Shown here piece after piece: positions 44,202 to 52,612 of a DNA stretch of 64,000 nt. Below the pieces are notes generated by a model that saw only the letters and a list, made by a program, of their open reading frames with translations, was not told where the DNA came from and ran no database searches. This DNA comes from Propionibacteriaceae bacterium UBA7704 (GTDB lineage Bacteria > Actinomycetota > Actinomycetes > Propionibacteriales > Propionibacteriaceae), in NCBI GenBank assembly GCA_002482525.1, contig DLGC01000006.1, positions 305 to 64,304 on the forward strand. The letters run 5' to 3'. A program made the position numbers and the translations under genes. Position 1 is the first letter of the stretch; every line of letters begins with the position of its first letter.

Positions 44202-44318
44202 GTGTCACAGAAGGAGGGCGATGGCCTGTGGGTTGTGTACTGACCCGCAGCTATATTGACGGACCGCGTCCACTGCGAAGATCGGCATAGGTCCCGATAT
44301 CGGTGACACCGACTGACC

Positions 44319-44531
44319 CTAGCTTTCGGGACTCACACCGGGTTCGTTCACGCCTGGTTGCACCGAAGCTGTGAGTTTGGGCCATTCGTGCCAGCAGGTC
44401 TTGCAGTCGGGGGCTCCGCAATGCATCCAGCCCGCGCAGACCGTATCCGGGGGCCACACAACATGCTCGCTAATCGGGTGCGGGCATTGATCACAGGTTG
44501 TCGGGGGCGTCCATCCCTGCGTCGCGTGCAC
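44319..44531 (-). CDS. Possible small zinc-binding protein
   Basis: 70 residues from a GTG with no clear ribosome binding site. Dense, protein-like Cys/His/Trp content: CDQCPHPISEHVVWPPD, VCAGWMHCGAPDCKTCWHEW. The spacing of CxxC, H, C, H, C, CxxCxH suggests two zinc sites, as in small proteins of phages and integrated elements. It may be genuine or the relic of a longer gene. The rest of 44202-44786 shows no other gene. Confidence 0.45.
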   Translation of the reverse strand: MHATQGWTPPTTCDQCPHPISEHVVWPPDTVCAGWMHCGAPDCKTCWHEWPKLTASVQPGVNEPGVSPES

Positions 44532-44717
44532 GACCGCAATCTTGCATGAAGCTCCGGCGGATCAAGCGTGGAGTCTCTTTGGACTTGACCGCTCCACCGA
44601 GAGGTCATTCCCGCGAGCGGGCCAATCGCGCTCCACCTGTGAGGTGGTGCGTCCCATCAACGTCGGTGGGCACACGCCGCGATCCTCGACGACGGCAACG
44701 TATCGCTAGGCACAGCA

Positions 44718-44750
44718 GTGGGGGCCGACTCGATCAGAGCCGACCCCCAC
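44718..44750 (-). terminator. Hairpin downstream of the meta-cleavage operon
   Basis: GTGGGGGCCGACTC (44718-44731) faces GAGCCGACCCCCAC (44737-44750) with two mismatches and a 5-base loop, 36 bases past the dioxygenase stop on the minus strand. There is no T-run. Confidence 0.55.
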
Positions 44751-44786
44751 CACACCAACTGGCGTGTAACCCAAACCCGTGCCGAC

Positions 44787-45707
44787 CTACGTGAGCGCGG
44801 TCGCGAAGGTCTCGCTGAGGTTGCGGGTGACGTAGTCGATTCCCTTGGCCAGCTTGTCAGCGGTCCAGATGGTGGTGGGCCGGTCACGCTGGGCGACGTA
44901 GCCGTCGGCGAACACCTCGTTGCGGTTGCCGGCGGGGTCGAAGTAGTAGATCGTGCGGCCACGGGTGATGCCGTGCTGGGATGGGCCGAGTTCGATCGGA
45001 ACATCGTCCATCGCCATGATCTGACCCGCATGCAGGATGTCGTTCCAATCCTGCAGATGGAAGGCGAAATGGTGCAGCTTGCCGTCGTAACCATCGCCTT
45101 GAATGAGTGCCACGTCGTGGCCACGGTTGCCGCCGGCCAGCCAGGACGCCAGCGGGGTTTCCATGTGATCCAGGTCCGGCACCAGACGCTCGACCTGGTA
45201 GAAGTCGAACACGTCGGTGAAGAACCTCTCGGTGGTGGCGATGTTGTCGCCGCCGAGCAGAGCATGGTCGATGCGCGGTGCGCCGATTCCGATCAGATCC
45301 CGCGGGAACACGTCGGGGTTGATGGCACCGACATCAGAACCCAGCAGGGTCATGTCGTGGTAGACCTCGACCACATGTGAGGTCGGCAGAATGATCCGCA
45401 GGCCGTCGGAGGTATCGGTGTTCTCGCCCCTACTCATGCGTTCGGTGGTCACACCGAAGGTCTGAGACTTGCGTTCGATGTCTTCGATGTCCTCAGCGCG
45501 GTTCACCTTGTAACCAAGCTTGATAACGCCGACGCCCCCTTCTTCGAGCACGACCGAGTGGTGGTCCCACTCATCCCAGCCCTTCAGGTAGACCGTCTTG
45601 CCATCGTCTTTGACCATGCGGAAGCCCACGGTCTGCGTGTAGTGCCGCTTCGCTTCCTCGATGTCGGTGACCCGAATGTGGACGTAACCGAGTCTGATAA
45701 CTCCCAT
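44787..45707 (-). CDS. dmpB: Catechol 2,3-dioxygenase
   Basis: 306-residue extradiol dioxygenase with two vicinal-oxygen-chelate domains. It opens catechol next to the diol to give 2-hydroxymuconic semialdehyde. The iron ligands are seen in RIDHALLGG (His), HHFAFHLQDW (His) and FDPAGNRNEVF (Glu), in the order of XylE/DmpB. It is the last gene in the operon transcribed from 51490. The adjacent ferredoxin is of the type that re-reduces oxidised iron in this enzyme. Confidence 0.94.
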   Translation of the reverse strand: MGVIRLGYVHIRVTDIEEAKRHYTQTVGFRMVKDDGKTVYLKGWDEWDHHSVVLEEGGVGVIKLGYKVNRAEDIEDIERKSQTFGVTTERMSRGENTDTSDGLRIILPTSHVVEVYHDMTLLGSDVGAINPDVFPRDLIGIGAPRIDHALLGGDNIATTERFFTDVFDFYQVERLVPDLDHMETPLASWLAGGNRGHDVALIQGDGYDGKLHHFAFHLQDWNDILHAGQIMAMDDVPIELGPSQHGITRGRTIYYFDPAGNRNEVFADGYVAQRDRPTTIWTADKLAKGIDYVTRNLSETFATALT

Positions 45708-45777
45708 TGGATTTCACTCCCTTCCTTAGCTCATAGCTGTTTGGTGTGGATGCCGGGGCCAGCCCGGCCGAATGCCG

Positions 45778-46236
45778 TCAGCCGGTTGCGGCCACAGCAC
45801 GCGTTGTTGCTCGTTTCTCACCCTCCTTCCGTCGGTTGCGGTGGACGGGCACCCTCGCGAAAGGGCGCACCTCCACCTCCGGCGGATCTCCCTCGGACGC
45901 CGCCGCCGGCTGGGGCGTTGAGGTGAGCGTTGTGAGCAGCGGCACGATCACGCGCAGCCGCTGCGCAGGCACGGCGATCGTGATATCGCCGCGGGGAACG
46001 GCCCGACAGGCCAAGGTGATGCCAACCTCGCGTTGATCGCTGGGTAGTGCCTGTTCGCAGACCGTGCGATTGAATTCGACCTCGCCGTGAATCAGTTGCA
46101 CCCGACACAGGCCGCAACCACCCCGACGGCAGGCCTCGTTCAGCGAGAGGCCTGCGCGGTGGATCGTGTCGGTGATGGTCTCACCGTCGCGAGCCAGCAG
46201 CACCAGTCCGGTGCCGTCGATCGTGATCGTGGTCAT
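45778..46236 (-). CDS. [2Fe-2S] plant-type ferredoxin (XylT/DmpQ-like)
   Basis: 152 residues. Cluster ligands in the motif ACRRGGCGLCRV (C-x4-C-x2-C) plus a later Cys in LACRAVPRGD. The first 95 residues are a standard ferredoxin; the rest is an extension rich in Arg, Pro and Glu not found in classical XylT (about 110 residues). XylT-type ferredoxins reactivate catechol 2,3-dioxygenase, and its position beside that gene supports this job. The length of the tail is odd; a later start or a shifted end is not indicated. Confidence 0.85.
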   Translation of the reverse strand: MTTITIDGTGLVLLARDGETITDTIHRAGLSLNEACRRGGCGLCRVQLIHGEVEFNRTVCEQALPSDQREVGITLACRAVPRGDITIAVPAQRLRVIVPLLTTLTSTPQPAAASEGDPPEVEVRPFARVPVHRNRRKEGEKRATTRAVAATG

Positions 46237-46268
46237 GTCGGTCTCCGTTGATCCGAGGTTGGTTTTCG

Positions 46269-47705
46269 CTACTGCGAGTTGCGGTGTATCTGCATGACGA
46301 CGGCCTTGGGTTCGGTGAAGAACTCCCGCGAGAAGTTGCCGCCTTCGCGGCCGATCCCGGATTCACCGACCCCGCCGAAGGGGGCACGCAGGTCGCGGAT
46401 GAAGAAGCAGTTCACCCAGACCGTCCCGGCCCTGAGATTGGCGGCCACCCGGTGGGCGCGCGACAGGTTCTCGGTGAACACCATGGCGTTGAGCCCGTAG
46501 CGGGTGTCGTTGGCCAGACCCACCACTTCGTCCTCGGTGTCGAAGACGTTCACCACCACTACCGGCCCGAAGATCTCCTGGCAGTACTGAGTAGCGGTGT
46601 AGGGCAGGTCGACGATGATCGTCGGCTTCACGAACAGGCCCTCGCTCACGCCGCCGGTGAGGACCCGTCCGCCCTCGGATTCGACCGAGTCGACATAGGA
46701 CTTCACCTTGTCGTAGTGGGTTTGACTGGACAGCGGCCCGAACTCGGTACCGTCCACCAGCGGGTCGCCAACCTTCATCGCCTCGGCCTTGCGCGTGAAC
46801 TCCGCCAAGAAGGTGTCGTAGATCCCCCGCTGGACGAAGAGCCTCGAACCGGCCAGACAGACTTGGCCGGCGTTACGGAAGATTGCCTGGATCGCCCAGT
46901 CCACGGCGTTGTCCAACTCGGCGTCGTCGAAGACGATGTTGGCGCCCTTGCCGCCCAGTTCCAAGGACACCGGAATCAGGTTCTGGCTGGCGGCGGCATC
47001 GATGATCTTGCCGGTCCGCGACTCGCCGGTGAACGTAATCCGGTCCACCCGGGAATCGCCGGTGAGCATCGCACCGGTGTCGCCATAGCCGTGCAGGACG
47101 TTGAACACGCCTGCCGGAATGCCCGCCTCAACGGCCAGCTTGGCGAAGAGCACCGCCGAAGCCGGGGTGAATTCCGAGGGTTTGAGCACCACGGTGTTGC
47201 CCCAGGCCAGCGCCGGAGCCACCTTCCAGGACTCCATCATCAGCGGGAAGTTCCAGGGTGCGATGGCAACCACCACACCGGCGGGCTGATACACCGAATA
47301 GGCGTGATGCCCGGAATCCATCGGGTACTGCTCCCCGCAGCTCATCACTTGGTGGTCGGCGAAGAAGCGGATATTCCACGCCGAGCGCTCCACGTCGGCG
47401 ATGGCCTGCGGCGTCGGTTTGCCCATATCGAGGGTGTCGAGCCGGGCCAGGTCGGCCCTGTTCTCCAGCATCAACTCGGCGAAGCGGCGCAGCACGGCCT
47501 GCCGCGCCTGCGGGCCGAGATGCGGCCAGGGCCCGTTGTCGAAGGCTTCACGGGCTGCGGCGAGCGCAGCATCGGCGTCCGCGGTGCCGCCGTGGGCCAC
47601 CTGAGCCCACACCTGCTGGGTGTAGGGGTTCTCGGTGTCGAAAGTGCGTCCGTCGACGGAGGGGACTTCGCGTCCATTGATGAAGTGCCCGATGAACTCA
47701 ACCAT
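46269..47705 (-). CDS. dmpC: 2-Hydroxymuconic semialdehyde dehydrogenase
   Basis: 478-residue NAD-dependent aldehyde dehydrogenase. The catalytic glutamate is in LELGGKGANIVF and the nucleophilic cysteine in GQVCLAGSRLFV. It oxidises the dioxygenase product to 4-oxalocrotonate (2-hydroxymuconate), the branch without a hydrolase. The start overlaps the tautomerase gene by 8 bases. The family is certain; the substrate is from context. Confidence 0.92.
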   Translation of the reverse strand: MVEFIGHFINGREVPSVDGRTFDTENPYTQQVWAQVAHGGTADADAALAAAREAFDNGPWPHLGPQARQAVLRRFAELMLENRADLARLDTLDMGKPTPQAIADVERSAWNIRFFADHQVMSCGEQYPMDSGHHAYSVYQPAGVVVAIAPWNFPLMMESWKVAPALAWGNTVVLKPSEFTPASAVLFAKLAVEAGIPAGVFNVLHGYGDTGAMLTGDSRVDRITFTGESRTGKIIDAAASQNLIPVSLELGGKGANIVFDDAELDNAVDWAIQAIFRNAGQVCLAGSRLFVQRGIYDTFLAEFTRKAEAMKVGDPLVDGTEFGPLSSQTHYDKVKSYVDSVESEGGRVLTGGVSEGLFVKPTIIVDLPYTATQYCQEIFGPVVVVNVFDTEDEVVGLANDTRYGLNAMVFTENLSRAHRVAANLRAGTVWVNCFFIRDLRAPFGGVGESGIGREGGNFSREFFTEPKAVVMQIHRNSQ

Positions 47706-47898
47706 TGTGCTGTTCCCTCTCGGCCAAGGTGACGTCGCCCGCAGCGAAATGGGTCGTGGGCACCACGCGGACGATCACCCGGATGCTCTCCTTCTTCGCG
47801 CCGATGGCTTGCTCGGTGACGCTGGTCAGGCCTGAGATCAGGGCCCGGATCTGCTCTGCTGAGCGTCCTTCGACCATGGTTACTTCGATGATCGGCAT
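47698..47898 (-). CDS. dmpI: 4-Oxalocrotonate tautomerase
   Basis: 66 residues after ATG 47898, giving PIIEVTMVEGRS with the catalytic Pro1 exposed after Met removal; a GTG three bases earlier would bury that proline and is rejected. It interconverts the enol and keto forms of 2-hydroxymuconate. Arg residues near 11 and 39 fit the family. The ATG overlaps the decarboxylase stop. Confidence 0.93.
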   Translation of the reverse strand: MPIIEVTMVEGRSAEQIRALISGLTSVTEQAIGAKKESIRVIVRVVPTTHFAAGDVTLAEREQHNG

Positions 47899-48683
47899 CA
47901 CTGGCCTCCTGCAATGTGGATCGAACCCAAGCTGCTGAAATGGAAGGCCACGCTGGCCCCCGGCGGAATCGGGTAGGCATCGGTGATGCCGCCGGTCAGC
48001 ACGATCTGCCCGGCCTGGATGCTCATGCCGCGCTCGGCCAGCACATTCGCCGCCAACGCCAATGCCTCGCCGGGATGTCCGAGGACGGCCGCCCCGGTCG
48101 AGGTGTCGACGACACGCCCTTCGACCTCGACCACGACCGCCTCGTTGGCCAGGTTGAGCAGCTCCGGCGCCAGCATGACCGGACCGGTCACGAACGCCGC
48201 AGCGGACGCGTTGTCGGCGACCACATCGGCGGCCCGGAACCGGAAGTCGGTGTAGCGGGAGTCGATGACCTCTGCGCCGGCCATCACTGTCTGCACCGCA
48301 GCCATCGCCGTGGCGGCGGTGACCCCCGGCCCGGCCAGATCAGCACCCATGATGAAAACCAGCTCCGGCTCGACTCGGGCATGGATAAACCGCGAGTTCG
48401 GCACCGGCACCCCGCTGGGGAGCACCATCGCGTCGGTAAGCCAGGCCACCAACGGCTGATCGACGCTCATGCGCTGCTGCTTGGCCCGGGAGGTGAGTCC
48501 GAGCTTCACGCCGACCAACGTCTCGCCCCGCTCCAGGCGACGACACAGCGTCTCGTCCTGGATGGCATAGGCCTCGGCGAGGTCGAGTTCTGGCCACTCG
48601 TCGGTGAACCGGCCGCGGTCGCGGCGTTCCGCCTCGCAGGCCAACAGTTCGGTGGCGACCAGGTCGCGGGTCCATTTGGTCAT
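47898..48683 (-). CDS. dmpH: 4-Oxalocrotonate decarboxylase
   Basis: 261 residues of the hydratase/decarboxylase family: GVKLGLTSRAKQQRMSVDQP, ARVEPELVFIMG, VIDSRYTDFRFR. It decarboxylates 2-oxo-3-hexenedioate to 2-oxopent-4-enoate. It is a paralogue of the hydratase at 50714-51490, and the two enzymes form a complex in known pathways. Assignment between the two paralogues follows gene order and residues around the metal site, so a swap is possible but unlikely. ATG 48683 overlaps the aldolase stop by 4 bases. Confidence 0.87.
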   Translation of the reverse strand: MTKWTRDLVATELLACEAERRDRGRFTDEWPELDLAEAYAIQDETLCRRLERGETLVGVKLGLTSRAKQQRMSVDQPLVAWLTDAMVLPSGVPVPNSRFIHARVEPELVFIMGADLAGPGVTAATAMAAVQTVMAGAEVIDSRYTDFRFRAADVVADNASAAAFVTGPVMLAPELLNLANEAVVVEVEGRVVDTSTGAAVLGHPGEALALAANVLAERGMSIQAGQIVLTGGITDAYPIPPGASVAFHFSSLGSIHIAGGQ

Positions 48684-49735
48684 GCCTGACCTGCCATTTC
48701 CAGCGCGATGTCGATGAGCATGTCTTCCTGGCCGCCGACGTAGCCGCGCTGACCGGCTTCCCAGAGCAGCTGTGGCGCTGGCACGCCATAGCGCTGCGCG
48801 GCCCGCTCGGCGTGCAGCAGGAAGGAGGAGTACACCCCGGCGTAGCCCTGCATGATCGAGCCGTGGTCCATCACCGGCAGTCGCTCGATGATCGGACGCA
48901 CCACCTTGTCGGCGACCTCGAGCATCTTGAACACGTCCACTTCGGTGTCCACCCCGAGCCGGTCGAAGACCGCGGCCATCACCTCAGTGGGGGTGTTTCC
49001 CGCTCCAGCGCCCATGGCGTACACCGAGCAGTCGATCTGACGGGCGCCGGCACGGTAGGCCAGCACCGAGTTGGCAACCCCCATCGACAGGTTCTGGTGA
49101 CCGTGGTAACCCACCTGGGCCCGGTCACCGATGGTGTCGACCAGCGCCTTCACCCGATCAGAGGCCTGCTCCAGAATCAGCGCACCGGCTGAATCGACGA
49201 CATAGACGCATTGGCAGCCGGCATCGGCCATGATCGCGGCCTGGGTAGCCAGTTCGGTCGGCTCAATGCGGTGGGCGAGCATCAAGAAGCCGACCGTTTC
49301 GAAGCCGAGTTCGCGGGCAGCCTGGAAGTGCTCGATCGACACATCGGCTTCGGTGCAATGGGTCGCTATCCGAATAATGCTCGCCCCGGCGTCGCGGGCC
49401 TGCTTCATGTGCTCCACGGTGGCCACACCCGGTAGTGCCAGGCAGGCGATCTTGGCCTGTTTGGCCTCCTCCACCGCAGCGGCGATCAGTTCGGCGGAGT
49501 CGACCGCCTCGAAGCCGTAGTTGAACGACGAGCCGCCCAGGCCGTCGCCGTGAGTCACCTCAATGACCTCGACATGGGCATCGTCGAGGGCACGCACCAC
49601 CTCGCGCACCTGTTTCTCGGAATAGCGATGCCGCATCGGGTGAGAGCCGTCGCGCAGCGTGGTGTCGGTCAGGCGAACCTCACGTTGGGTGCCGATCACG
49701 GTGCCGTCGCGGTCCAGCGTCGGGGTAGGGCTCAT
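48680..49735 (-). CDS. dmpG: 4-Hydroxy-2-oxovalerate aldolase
   Basis: 351 residues. DmpG-type class II aldolase: RLTDTTLRDGSHPMRHRYS at the N-terminus supplies Arg and Asp of the active site, YHGHQNLSMGVANS supplies the metal histidines. It splits 4-hydroxy-2-oxovalerate to pyruvate and acetaldehyde, which is channelled to the next enzyme. The N-terminal extension of about 16 residues is short. The start overlaps the preceding stop. Confidence 0.94.
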   Translation of the reverse strand: MSPTPTLDRDGTVIGTQREVRLTDTTLRDGSHPMRHRYSEKQVREVVRALDDAHVEVIEVTHGDGLGGSSFNYGFEAVDSAELIAAAVEEAKQAKIACLALPGVATVEHMKQARDAGASIIRIATHCTEADVSIEHFQAARELGFETVGFLMLAHRIEPTELATQAAIMADAGCQCVYVVDSAGALILEQASDRVKALVDTIGDRAQVGYHGHQNLSMGVANSVLAYRAGARQIDCSVYAMGAGAGNTPTEVMAAVFDRLGVDTEVDVFKMLEVADKVVRPIIERLPVMDHGSIMQGYAGVYSSFLLHAERAAQRYGVPAPQLLWEAGQRGYVGGQEDMLIDIALEMAGQA

Positions 49736-50688
49736 CAGTTGGCTCCTTCCAAGGAGAGGTCTGCGTTCTTGGCCGGAATGATGCGTCCGGTGGCGATCAG
49801 CTCACCGACCCGGGCGGCGGCCGAGGTGATGATGTCGAGGTTTCCGGCGAACGGCGGCAGATAGTCGCCCCGGCCGGTGACCTGCAGGAAGACGGCGACC
49901 CGAGCCATGCCGTTCCAAATCTCCTGGGGCGCCTCGTACTGCGGTTCGGCACGAAGTTCGTAGCCGGGCACGTATTCGCGCACCAGGTCGGCCACCCGGT
50001 GGATCGAAGCAGTCACCCGATCCTGCAGTTCTTGGTTCTCGACCACCTCGGCCGGCACCGAGCAGAACACTGTGTTGCGCATCAGCACCGCGGGTTCGGC
50101 CGGATTCAGAATGATGATCGCCTTGCCTGTGCGGGCACCGCCGATCTTCACCACGGCATCGGCCGTGGTCTCAACGAACTCGTCGATATTGGCGCGCGTC
50201 CCCGGTCCGGCCGACTTCGAGGCGATGGAGGCCACGATCTCCGCATAGTCGACCGGCACCACCTGGGAAATCGCCGACACGATCGGTACGGTCGCCTGGC
50301 CGCCACAGGTCACCATGTTCAGGTTCGGCTGATCGAGATTCTCGGTCAGATTGATCGATGGCACCGTGTAAGGCCCGATCGCGGCCGGCGTCAGGTCGAT
50401 CGCGACGATGCCTCGTTCGGCGTAGCGCGGCGCATTGGCCAGGTGTGCTTTGGCACCGGTGGCCTCGAACACGATGTCGGGGGCCTCGTCCTGGGCCAGC
50501 AACCAGTCCACACCCTCAGCACTGGTGGTCACTCCTAGCCGGGCGGCGCGAGCGAGGCCGTCGGAGGCCGGGTCGACGCCGATCATGTAGCGCAAGTCGA
50601 TCGCGTCGGAGCGGTTCAGCAGCTTGAACATCAGGTCGGTGCCGATATTGCCCGGCCCGACGATCGCTGCGATTGCCTTGGTGGCCAT
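49735..50688 (-). CDS. dmpF: Acetaldehyde dehydrogenase (acylating)
   Basis: 317 residues. NAD-binding GPGNIGTDLMFK near the start, catalytic cysteine in NMVTCGGQATVP (about residue 131). It converts acetaldehyde and CoA to acetyl-CoA and works as a complex with the aldolase. Its stop overlaps the aldolase ATG (TGATG). Confidence 0.94.
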   Translation of the reverse strand: MATKAIAAIVGPGNIGTDLMFKLLNRSDAIDLRYMIGVDPASDGLARAARLGVTTSAEGVDWLLAQDEAPDIVFEATGAKAHLANAPRYAERGIVAIDLTPAAIGPYTVPSINLTENLDQPNLNMVTCGGQATVPIVSAISQVVPVDYAEIVASIASKSAGPGTRANIDEFVETTADAVVKIGGARTGKAIIILNPAEPAVLMRNTVFCSVPAEVVENQELQDRVTASIHRVADLVREYVPGYELRAEPQYEAPQEIWNGMARVAVFLQVTGRGDYLPPFAGNLDIITSAAARVGELIATGRIIPAKNADLSLEGAN

Positions 50689-50713
50689 CAGGTTCCTTTC
50701 GTTGGAGTTGCGC

Positions 50714-51490
50714 TCAGCCGAAAACTGCGGTGACAGCGCCCAGGGCGCCGAAATCTGCGGTGACCACCGAGCCGGCGCTCACCGATTGGGCGGCGGTGAC
50801 CGACCCGGGAAGAATCACCTGGCCGGCTGTGAAGCCGATGCCTCGCGCCCCCAAGGTGTTGGCCAGCCACACCAGGGCGTTGATCGGCGATCCGAGGACG
50901 GCTGCGCCAGCGCCGGAGGCCAGTACGGTGCCGTTGCCGATGAGGTTGCAGCCCACACCGCCGAGGTCGACACCGTTGAGTGCGGTGGGGGTGGAGCCCA
51001 GGATCACCCCACCGGAGGAGGCATTGTCGGCGACGGTGTCGATCAGCCCGATGCGCCAGTTCTCGATGCGGGAGTCGATCAGTTCCAGCGACGGCAACAC
51101 GAAGTCCACCGCGGCGATGGCCTCGGCGACATTCACGCCGGGCCCCGAAAGGTCGCGGCCGAGCACGAAGGCGATCTCGGGCTCGACCTTGGGTTGCAGG
51201 AAGGCGCTGGTGTCGATGGTGGCATTGGCCGGATGGAACATCTCGGCGGTGAGGTGACCGAAGTCGGGTTGGTCGACGCCCAACTGGCGCTGCATCGCCG
51301 CCGAGGTGAGACCGACCTTGTAGCCCTTGATCACCGCACCGTCGGCCTTCCAGGCCTCGACCTGGGCCAGTTGGATCGCGTAGGCATCGTCGAGAGTCAG
51401 GTTCGGCTCGCGTTCACTGATCGGTGCGATCGGACGCCGAGTCCGGTAGGCCTCCAACAACTGGCTGGCATACCTCTGGCTGACAAGCAT
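50714..51490 (-). CDS. dmpE: 2-Oxopent-4-enoate hydratase
   Basis: 258 residues from ATG 51490 (MLVSQRYASQLLEAY), which follows a GAGAGGGG site; the frame opens upstream but lacks support. The family motif YKVGLTSAAMQRQLGVDQP and the metal site VEPEIAFVLG are clear. It adds water to 2-hydroxypenta-2,4-dienoate to give 4-hydroxy-2-oxovalerate. It is the first gene of the catabolic operon. Confidence 0.9.
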   Translation of the reverse strand: MLVSQRYASQLLEAYRTRRPIAPISEREPNLTLDDAYAIQLAQVEAWKADGAVIKGYKVGLTSAAMQRQLGVDQPDFGHLTAEMFHPANATIDTSAFLQPKVEPEIAFVLGRDLSGPGVNVAEAIAAVDFVLPSLELIDSRIENWRIGLIDTVADNASSGGVILGSTPTALNGVDLGGVGCNLIGNGTVLASGAGAAVLGSPINALVWLANTLGARGIGFTAGQVILPGSVTAAQSVSAGSVVTADFGALGAVTAVFG

Positions 51491-51683
51491 CTTCGAGCCC
51501 CTCTCCACGGTGATGAGACTGTTCGACCCGGTGCGATGGTCCCGGTCGGCGAGTTGCGGCAATCTTTCGCGGGATCGGCGCGCACCGGCATAGCGATGTC
51601 CCACCTCACGGGACACGAGTTCAAGTCACAGGAAAGACGGCGCCCCTCTACTGCTCATCAGCACCGACACGTATGCTCCGGCC
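51491..51683. promoter_or_regulatory. Divergent promoter region of the meta-cleavage operon and IclR gene
   Basis: 193 bases separating the hydratase and the IclR gene. This is where the IclR protein should bind to control the eight-gene operon. I found no clear palindrome by eye. Confidence 0.4.
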
Positions 51684-52457
51684 ATGACAACCGCTGCAAG
51701 CACTGACGGGCCGCTGCATCGCATGACGCGGGTCCTGGAGTCCTTCAGCACGCGTGATCGCGAACTGTCCGCTGCGGAGTTGTCGCGGCGGAGCGGTCTG
51801 CCGCGTTCGACCGCTCATCGATTGGCAACCGAAATGACCTCAGTCGGGCTGTTGGAACAGACTCCCGATGGTTTGTACCGGTTGAGCATGCGGCTATTCG
51901 AGTGGGGCCACCTGGCAGTGCTGGCCGATGGGCTGCGGGAGTCGGCGGCCGGGCATCTGGCCGATCTGGCCAACATCACCCGCGAGACCGTCCACCTGGC
52001 GGTCATGGAAGGCCACGATGTGGTCTATCTCGACGTTATTCGCAACTCCGCGGCACCCTTTCTGAACTCCCGTCCGGGAGGTCGGATGCCGCCCTCGTGC
52101 ACTGGTGTCGGCAAGGCGATTCTGGCCCACTCGGATCCGCAACTGGTTGAGGATCTGATTCGCGAGGGACTACCGAAGTTGACCCCGCATTCGGTCACCG
52201 ATGGTGCCATCCTGCAGGCACAACTGAAGCAGGTCCGACGCACCGGCTTGGCCTACGACCAGCAGGAGAACGCGATCGGCACCATCTGCTGCGCAGCCCC
52301 GGTTTTCGGGCTCGACGGCGAGGTCATCGGTGCGGTCTCTGTCACCGGACGCGCCGATCATCTGCGCTTGGACCGGGTCGGCATGGCGGTTCGATCAACG
52401 GCGGCGAGCATTTCGCGCGCCCAAGGCGGGCTGCCACCGGTGCGCCGGGAGTCCTGA
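51684..52457 (+). CDS. IclR-family regulator of the meta-cleavage operon
   Basis: 257 residues. N-terminal winged helix (RMTRVLESFSTRDRELSAAE, then RRSGLPRSTAHRLATEM), then the IclR effector domain (MPPSCTGVGKAILAH, QENAIGTICCAAPVFG). IclR proteins often control aromatic degradation. Divergent transcription suggests it senses a pathway compound and activates or derepresses the catechol genes. ATG 51684 is the first start after a GC-rich leader. Confidence 0.9.
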   Translation: MTTAASTDGPLHRMTRVLESFSTRDRELSAAELSRRSGLPRSTAHRLATEMTSVGLLEQTPDGLYRLSMRLFEWGHLAVLADGLRESAAGHLADLANITRETVHLAVMEGHDVVYLDVIRNSAAPFLNSRPGGRMPPSCTGVGKAILAHSDPQLVEDLIREGLPKLTPHSVTDGAILQAQLKQVRRTGLAYDQQENAIGTICCAAPVFGLDGEVIGAVSVTGRADHLRLDRVGMAVRSTAASISRAQGGLPPVRRES

Positions 52458-52520
52458 ACGCGCTCCGCACACCGTGGCGCGGCAGCGCGGGATTCTGCCG
52501 CCACAGCCCCCGCGCCGCCT

Positions 52521-52539
52521 CATCAAGATTGCATCAAAG
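52521..52539 (+). promoter_or_regulatory. Candidate response-regulator direct repeat upstream of the K+ transporter
   Basis: CATCAAGATTG (52521) is followed at an 11-base period by CATCAAAG (52532). The period equals one helical turn, as in sites for OmpR/KdpE-type regulators, and a KdpE-like gene closes this operon. The assignment is inferred. Confidence 0.4.
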
Positions 52540-52612
52540 TCGGGCCCCTCGGCGCCAAGAACGCGTCAAGATCGACAGGATCGAGACCGGCGGCGCGTTG
52601 ACTGGGATCGTG

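Noticed and set aside
38212..44786. Attachment-site direct repeat bounding the island
   Set aside because: I looked for a second copy of the tRNA-Arg 3' end on the right side and saw none, so no att pair is claimed.
46248..47732. 494-codon open frame on the plus strand
   Set aside because: Complement of the aldehyde dehydrogenase gene, which keeps the catalytic Glu and Cys; a GC-skew artefact.
52458..52612. Possible c-di-AMP (ydaO) riboswitch before the KimA-like gene
   Set aside because: KimA genes often have one, but this leader is only 155 bases and I cannot find the conserved core by eye.
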